Position numbers and translations under genes: made by a program. Source: Brachionus manjavacas (Eukaryota; Rotifera; Eurotatoria; Ploima; Brachionidae). From it: DNA of 64,000 bases. The notes below the pieces were generated by a model. The model ran no database searches, was not told the origin of the DNA, and saw only the letters and a program-made list of their open reading frames with translations. Of this stretch, positions 57,701-64,000 are shown piece by piece. The stretch spans positions 4,511,501 to 4,575,500 of the forward strand of contig JAHQIY010000008.1 in NCBI GenBank assembly GCA_019054805.1. Reading direction: 5' to 3'. How positions within the stretch are numbered: the first letter of the stretch is position 1; each line of letters starts with the position of its first letter.

Positions 57701-60700
57701 CAATTGAGTAAACCCAATCGCGAAAGACAAAAATTGATGAGGGAACAAAATATTTTGCAGCAAATTTTTAGAATTCTGAAAGCACCATTTGTCGAATATG
57801 GCAACAAAAAAGGCCTACAAACTCACGAGCTTAAAGATCCAAAGCACGGACTACAGCAAATATTTCGACTTTGCTATAGAATACTTAAACACTCGCAGCA
57901 ATCCTACAGAAAAAATCAAGTAAGTAAAAAATAACTTATTGCCAGAAGAACTTGAAAAATAAATTAGTTTTTAGCATTTTTTTTCAAATATTCCTCCATT
58001 TTATTAAAAAATTGATTAAAAAAAAGAAAAAATTAAGTAAAATTAAACAAAAAACATATTTTTTATTCTTTTCTATTAAAACATAATAAAGGGTGTCCAA
58101 AAAAGAATGTTCAAAATTTTGACAAGTAAAAAAAATATTGACCGAATTAAACAAACGTTGTACAAATATTTAATAGACTTTAAAAATTAGGAAAATTAAA
58201 AAATCTAGAAAACTAATGTTTGGTTTTTAGAAAAATAATAATTTTTTTCAATGAACATGAGTATATGGAAATTTTATTACGAAAAATCGTCTAAAAAATT
58301 CAGAATTCAAGGAAAATTAAAATTTTTTATGAGAAAAAGATTTTTGTAAATGATCTAAATTTTAGTCTTTCACTAAAAAGTGAAAAATGATCCTTAAAAT
58401 CGAATTGTGATTCTAGAAAAAAATAATGATGTTTTGTGAACTTTTATCTAGATGACGGTAAGGTTCGCGCGGCCTAAAACTACAGCTTTATCTAAATTTG
58501 ACTTTTCCGACCAAAAATTCTTATTATAAAAGAAAAATTAATGAACTGATCAAGCAAAAATTTTTAAAAAAATGAGCTCAAAAATATGCTCAGAGATTTT
58601 TAAGATTTCTGATTTTCAAAAAATTCGAGTTAGGGGGTAAATAAAGGATGAGATACAAAAATCGTGAAAAAAATTTTTCATCTCCGGTAAATTTTGATGT
58701 CCAAAACTTTTTTTTAAAAACATATGAGTGCTTCATTTTTTAGCTTTAAGGATCTGTTAAGAAAAATTAAAAATATTTACTTAATCAAAAAATTAAAAAT
58801 ATTTATTTTTGGAAATAAAAGGATACAACTAATAATTTTGGTGCTAATATTTGAAAATGGGTAGACAAAAAAATAATTTTTTTTACTCCCACCTAAAAAA
58901 ATGGCTTTTCTAGGTTTTCATATATGAGCCCCAGTGTAGCGAGGTAATTCTCCCTCAGCGACCACCGGAACAGCGGCGCTGTTTACACTCCAAGTGTCCA
59001 AGACAGTCACCCACCAACCTTTTTTTATTAACACTGTAAAGCTGCTTCCATAGACTACTTCCCTACTTACTTTTTTTTATATTAAGATGTTATGGTCTTC
59101 ACGGTATTTATAGTTAACTTGATAAAATTCTTAATAAAGTTTGAGTGTAGCATGATTCTAGAAAAAGGACAATCTAAGAGCTTCAAAGTGTGTACAGGAA
59201 TCACACAAGGGTGCATTCTCTCCCCGTCACTATTCCTAATACTGATTGACTATGTAATGAAGAAAACAACTTTCAATGTGAGGGGTATGCAATGGAATAA
59301 ACTTAGACTTTGCGGATGATCTGGTGCTAATATCTAATAATGAAAAACTTTTGCATTATTCGTGGTCGAAAAAGTCAAATTCAGATAGTACTGTAGTTTT
59401 GACCAACACGAATTTCACTCAGAAAGTTCCTTCTCCTCTTTTAAATTAAAAATTTGACTTGGAGGCGTATTTGAGATTTTTTCCGGTTTTCAGTAAAAAA
59501 TTTACAAGGCTAAGCAGATTTACCTTTGGATTCTCTGATTATATTTAGAACATGGTGATTTTCTAATTCAAATTCTAATATGTTGAATAGGAACTAAATA
59601 TTAAAGTCTAATAGAATAAATAAAATAATATTCGTGTTTTTTAAATAAAATGAAAAAAATTAATAAAAAATTTTGAAATTAAATATTCAAATACTTTTTT
59701 TCCAAGGAATATATTGCGAAACAATTTGGTTTCATGCAAAATCATATTGGTTTTGACGTTCTAGCTGAGGAGACAATAACAGCCTTGTTGCATAGTAATA
59801 GGCAGCTTTTGGAAAAACACATAACTCGCAAAGAGATAGACACGTTTGTTAATCTGGTCAAATCCAACAAGGACTACAAATTTCTAGAGTATTTGTCTGA
59901 TTTATGCGTGGCCAACAACGAAGCTATTCCTAGCACCCAAGAGCTCATTTGCAATTGTGTCCTCAAAACAAAAGAAAATTCAAGTATTCTCATAGAAACA
60001 AGGTATTCCATTTTTTTACGCTGATTTATTTTACAATTTTTTTAATCAATAAAGATTTGAGAGATGCAATGAAAGAATAGTTTTAATGGAGAGTACAGAC
60101 GATTTTTCCAATCGTCTTAAATCTCAGATTCAATTTTCAGGTAGTAATAGCAGCTTAACAATCTATTCAGCTCCCATAGATGACCGAGAATCAAATTTAA
60201 ATGACTCAATATATCAAGCTATTACTAGTTCAGACGAAAATATTATTCTTTATTGGGATAACTATGCGATTCAGCTCCAAGAACTGGTCAAATCAGAGTC
60301 AATATACGAAAGAAATATGCTTGAGTATTATCGCTATCAGCTTAATTTGTTTTCCAATATGTGCCTGAATCGACAGTACTTGGCCATTGAAGAACTAAGC
60401 ACTAATTTGACAATTGAATTAATTTTAAAGTCAGTTATTTTCAATTTAAAAATTTTATTTTAATTTTACTTCTAGATGTATGCAAGATGATATGCTAAAC
60501 CACGATCTAAGGGCTTCGTTTTGTCGTCTCATGTTACATCTACACGTAAAATTTTTAATTTTTTTTTTACTTTTTTGTTGCTGATTGAAAATTTAATTGA
60601 AGATTTTGTTATTTTTTGGAGATATTTTAAGATTTGGTACTTAAATTTCAAAATTGAATTTTCAATTTTTTTAATTCAAGTATTTAACTGGAAATTTTAG

Positions 60701-63700
60701 TGAAACCCAAATAAAATTTAACAGCTTAAAAAAAGGAAATGTACAATGATTTCCTGCTCAGTAAATTAAGCAAAGTGTAGCAATTTTTAATTAACTTACT
60801 ACTAAAGTCTAATAATTGTAAACGAAATTTAAAAAAGATAAAAATAGAACAAAAATAATATTTGTGTAATTAGTTTATTAAACTCTCACAAAAAAAAAAT
60901 ATTAACAAAAATAAAAAAAATGTATAGATTTTATTTGAATTTGAATTTTATTAAACTAAATCGTAACTTTATTAAATTTAAAAAAAAATTAAAAAAAGAA
61001 TACCGACTAATTTTAATTTACCTTTTTATTGCAATCTTTTGAGGGACAGGTTTCTGGCGTTTGCGAATCGTACATTGGCATTCAAGAGTATAAGTTTTTT
61101 ATATACAGGTCATAGCTATTAAATGAATATTTTAATTACCAAAAAATTATCATGTGTCAAAACTTATTAAAAATAATTATTTCTTACAACTAATGGAATA
61201 GAATGACTCAGTCGTGTCCCAACATATCTCTCACTCAACTCAAAAAGCCGATCCGAGACTGTTAGTAGTTTAAGTTTATTAAAAGCTTCATGATTCACGA
61301 TGTTGGAGGCAGTATCATATTTTAAGGATAGATCTTACTGCTGTATTCTGAATTGCTTGTAATTTTTTGATATTATTTTCTGAAAATAAATTCAAGCAAG
61401 GAAAAGAATAGTCTAAAATTGATCCGACTAAAGATTTATTTAAATTTCCTAGTGTGTTTTGAGTAAGACCCAATATATTATTTTTTTGGAATAAATATTA
61501 TAAATTAGAGAAAGTTTTATTAAAATTTGTGGATAATTTTATTATCGTTCTTTAATTAATTTTCAGAACAAAATTATAAAAAAAATTAATTTTGGATTAT
61601 TTTAAAAAAATATGTTGAATATGAAATTTTCAAATTTTCTGATTTTAACTTTATAAATTTTTTTTTTTGAATTCAAAACACTTTTTTCGAGAAAGATTAC
61701 TGATTTTAAGATTTTTATAAACAACAACAGTTTAGGAAAAAAATTGACTTGAAACATGAAAATGATTAAATTTATATGTTTTAAGTTAATTAAGCAAAAA
61801 ATTTAAGTTTGATTTTAATTCTGAAAAACTAATTCTTAAATGGATTATTAATAACCTGGCACATAATATTAATAATATAGGGGCATATGAAAATTTATTC
61901 AAATCAAATACAAGATTAATAAAAAAATTGAAAGAAAAAAATTAATTTTGAGTTAAATAAAATATTTAGAGCAAAAATATTAAATTACATTTTTATTTGC
62001 TCCAAAAATCAGTATTTTCTCTATTAACGCACAATATATTGAACGATTTAAAATATTATTCCAATATTGAAAACTTGGACGACTGAAACCATTTTGATTC
62101 TATTTGAAATCCCAATTATTTTATTAAATGCCCGGTTAATTAGTAGCCTTTTAAATTTTAATTTGGTGCATCATCAAAAATCAAGATTAAATCATTTTCT
62201 CTGAATTTTTCCAATTGTTGATTTTTGAACAAAAATCAATTCAAATTTTGATCATATCACTATTTTTGTAAAAATTATTTTATCTTTAAAAATTCAATGT
62301 TTTTAGGTTGACAGAGAACCTCAAGAACTTGTGACACCTGTAAATTACGCTCGTTTATGGATCAATATACCACTGGCAATAAATATCGAAAAGTAATTAA
62401 CTTTTAAAATTTTTAAAAAATTCAAATGGTCTTAACTTTACTGTGTTAATTTAAAGATGCAAAAACATTAGATTAAAGTAAGGATTATGAAAAATAATTA
62501 ATATATATTAAACAAGCTGAACTCATTCCTAACCCTGTTTTAAAAATTTAATAAAGTTTTATAATAAAATCCAATGTTGTCATAAAATTCTAAGCTTGTT
62601 TTATTCCATAAATTCGATTTTTGAAGACAAGCTTTAGATATTGCATTTAAATGTAACCTGGATGCACTGTTCCATTATTTTTCACATTAAAATGATACTT
62701 AGATTCTATGGCTTAAATAAAATATTTTAATACAAAGCTATGATGCTGCCAATGAAGAAGAAAGCAACATGGTTTTTTCGGAAAGCCAAGCGAGGATAGA
62801 AGGCGTACGCAAGCGCTTTGTTCGATCATCGCCTTCTAGCCCAGTTAGTTCAAACAATTTATTTCAAAATGATATAAAGTATGAGCCCGAGGACACCAAG
62901 TTTCAGGCTACCATCGACTTTGTTCGGGCCTACTTAGACAACGTGGTCCAGCAAACCTCTCCTTTTGGTGACAAAGAGCAAAATAAATTAACATTTGAAG
63001 TAATGTTGTCAAAAAATTAAAAAAAAAATTTTTATTTTTTTACTAAAAGGTTGTTAATTTGGCCAAAAATTTAATCTATTTTGGCTTCTATAGCTTTAAA
63101 GATTTGCTAAAGTTGACCAAAACTTTATTGGAAATACTTGACCATGACGATAACACAACAAATTCAGGTTCAAGCGAGGACCAAGGTTTGGGACATTTTT
63201 TATTATTTTAAGCATGTTTGATTGTTATATTTTTTTTTTATTTTTATTTGGCACTAAATTTAGCATCAAACATATTCAGCCAAAGTAACAAACCCTTAAA
63301 AAATTCAACTCAACTGAGCCATAAAAACTCTGTTGACCAAAGTGAAAAAACACCAGAAAAAAGGTCTTGCTCACATTTAGGCTTGATGCACTTTGCGAAT
63401 GACTATAGTAATGAGACACATATCAACATTCGCACTCACTCGACAAAGCGCATGAATCGCTATAGCTCGAATTTTCTCACCCATGAAAATATTGTGTATG
63501 AAACCAAGCTTAGGATAATAGACATCCTGCAGGTTTGTTGTGTTATTTGCTGCATTTTCCCAAGGCCGTCTTGTTACTTAAATTAAAAAAAAATTTAATT
63601 TAATTTATTTTATTGATAAATATTTAGCAATTCAAAGCAATTCTATACTCAGTCTGAATAAACTAGAAGACTATTTTTTATACAATGAAGAGGAAGAGAG

Positions 63701-63908
63701 TGTGTCGCGCAATTACTTGATGTTGATCGAAGATCGCTTTATGGCCAAGGTAGCCGAAGAGTCGCAAGCAAGCGAGTCGGCATCAACTTTTGGCAACAAA
63801 ACTCTGATTGTCCAAGGTTCGAGCAGCTCTAACCAATCGGCTAACCTTTTAACTCATGCCGACAATTTAATAATTAAGGCTAAAGTCTATATACTGGAAA
63901 TATTGGAG
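51734..63908 (+). CDS. ITPR: Inositol 1,4,5-trisphosphate receptor, N-terminal half (gene runs off the window)
   Basis: Exons are 51734-52072, 52126-52476, 52851-52934, 56954-57919, 59707-60002, 60055-60429, 60476-60545, 62307-62392, 62738-62999 and 63050-63185, then either 63264-63532 or 63628-63908. All are GT-AG with matching phases. About 1,080 residues are encoded here of a family length near 2,700. The suppressor/MIR region begins [16 protein letters not shown]. The IP3-binding core shows R-S-T-A-R (mammals RTTGR), [11 protein letters not shown] and Y-R-K near residue 577, which supply the basic contacts to IP3. Later come [15 protein letters not shown], [12 protein letters not shown] and [16 protein letters not shown] blocks. 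It forms the ER Ca2+-release channel; pore exons lie outside. Introns 3, 4 and 7 hold transposon remnants. Confidence 0.95.
54420..54490 (-). repeat. hAT terminus remnant in ITPR intron 3
   Basis: The words ATTGGCGTAGCC and GGGCGGCCC resemble the CAGTGGCGTAGC-type end at 38289. No partner end was found. Confidence 0.35.
54698..55440 (-). mobile_element. Pogo/Tigger-like element, internally deleted, in ITPR intron 3
   Basis: The ends CAGTCGACTCTCTTTAATCC and the inverse of CAGTCGACTCGCTTTAATCC form inverted repeats. The left flank is TA, the right flank TG (a mutated TA). On the minus strand, about 55185-55020 encodes [20 protein letters not shown] followed by an acidic stretch and [11 protein letters not shown], like the acidic C-terminus of Tigger transposases. 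The catalytic part is missing. Long A/T tracts fill the rest. Confidence 0.75.
56157..56858 (+). mobile_element. TIR element with AT-hook-encoding remnant, ITPR intron 3
   Basis: The ends TTTTCTGTMAATTAATTTT and their inverse, with following CAAAAATCAATTAAT words, pair over about 60 bp. Inside, from 56516, a short ORF reads [20 protein letters not shown], then LRKTRPVG, a stop, and PKKINHK. Restoring the expected Arg would give an AT-hook (GRPKK), so this looks like a transposase C-terminus killed by CGA to TGA. Confidence 0.6.
58085..58230. repeat. Family Y fragment in ITPR intron 4
   Basis: It starts TAAAGGGTGTCCAAAAAAGA and continues with the left arm also seen at 41345. The other end was not located. 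Confidence 0.45.
58925..59025. repeat. G+C-rich island in ITPR intron 4, probable LINE or SINE piece
   Basis: About 100 bp (around GCGAGGTAATTCTCCC and CAGCGGCGCTGTTTACACTC) stand out in base composition from the surrounding A/T DNA. It lies just before a LINE fragment on the same strand and may belong to it. Confidence 0.4.
59080..59345 (+). pseudogene. LINE reverse-transcriptase fragment in ITPR intron 4
   Basis: The frames read [20 protein letters not shown] followed by LILIDYVM and then LDFADDLVL after one frame shift. These are the Q-G-x-x-L-S-P and (F/Y)ADD boxes. Confidence 0.8.
61180..61475 (-). pseudogene. LINE ORF2 C-terminal fragment in ITPR intron 7
   Basis: The minus strand reads [38 protein letters not shown], then after a shift [20 protein letters not shown] and [10 protein letters not shown]. 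This is the C-terminal end of a LINE ORF2 different from the other fragments. Confidence 0.75.
63264..63532 (+). other. ITPR alternative exon candidate 11a
   Basis: It has a TTTAG acceptor, begins CA, is 269 nt long, and has a GTTTGT donor. It needs one base from exon 10 (63050-63185) and ends in phase 0. The encoded end reads [20 protein letters not shown] then ILQ, the family's TKLKIIEILQ segment. The middle is Ser/Asn/His-rich and variable. Confidence 0.8.
63628..63908 (+). other. ITPR alternative exon candidate 11b
   Basis: It has a TATTTAG acceptor, also begins CA, is 281 nt long, and has a GTATTA donor. The phase pair is the same as for 11a. It ends [20 protein letters not shown] then EILE, clearly related to the end of 11a. 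Read directly after 11a, the frame meets TGA after nine codons. Confidence 0.7.
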
Positions 63909-64000
63909 GTATTAGGCTTAAAATTGCTTTCTGACCCAACCATTATCGGCCTTGCATCCTTTAAATTTGATTTTATATTTTTTATTTTTTTATATTTTTT

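Noticed and set aside
63264..63908. Reading the two last ITPR exons in series
   Set aside because: Phase 0 donor meets a phase 1 acceptor and gives a stop after nine codons. A weak donor three or four bases downstream (GTTT-GT) could rescue the frame but breaks the family ILQ ending, so I prefer alternative use.

Overview
The window is about three-quarters A+T, with spliced GT-AG genes. Some introns are only 53-56 nt; others run to kilobases and are filled with transposon debris. Gene content is metazoan: exportin-T, an IP3 receptor, SMAD-type MH2 domains, a rhodopsin-type GPCR, DHRS1 dehydrogenases, COX16 and PSMG3. With the AT bias and the many decayed LINEs, this suggests a small AT-rich invertebrate. 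A monogonont rotifer is my best guess, but I cannot prove it from sequence alone. All products are assigned by eye from protein motifs and splice logic; no search was run.

Layout. 1-2.1 kb: a minus-strand EGF-repeat membrane protein. 2.1-7.8 kb: a gene-free zone of foldback, hAT-like and other terminal-inverted-repeat elements, one nested inside another. 7.9-8.75 kb: two minus-strand genes, PSMG3 then COX16, separated by 4 bp, possibly an operon. 9.35-15.7 kb: a LINE split by a 5.4-kb EnSpm/CACTA-like DNA transposon that carries a decayed two-ORF cargo (transposase and a BEN-like protein). 18.7-28.2 kb: a complete seven-exon exportin-T gene. 28.7-35.2 kb: three DHRS1-like genes, one plus and two minus, with LINE fragments between them. 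35.7-39.0 kb: a cluster of LINE and hAT remnants. 39.2-40.7 kb: two head-to-head, very divergent SMAD MH2-only genes sharing a 128-bp promoter gap. 42.1-43.3 kb: an intronless aminergic-like GPCR. 43.3-51.3 kb: AT-rich DNA in which I see no gene. 51.7 kb to the end: the 5' portion of an IP3 receptor gene.

The most interesting observations are three. (1) The last two IP3-receptor exons in the window look mutually exclusive: both have the same unusual phase pair, both end in a related peptide, and joining them in series gives a stop. They lie where mammalian ITPR1 has its SIII splice region. (2) The MH2-only SMAD-like pair. (3) The 4-bp PSMG3/COX16 junction, with a splice-acceptor-like site just upstream.

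Functionally the host genes are housekeeping (tRNA export, respiratory-chain and proteasome assembly, carbonyl reduction) plus signalling (IP3/Ca2+, GPCR, TGF-beta-like). I see no common pathway beyond the two tight gene pairs and the DHRS1 cluster. No tRNA or rRNA gene was recognised.
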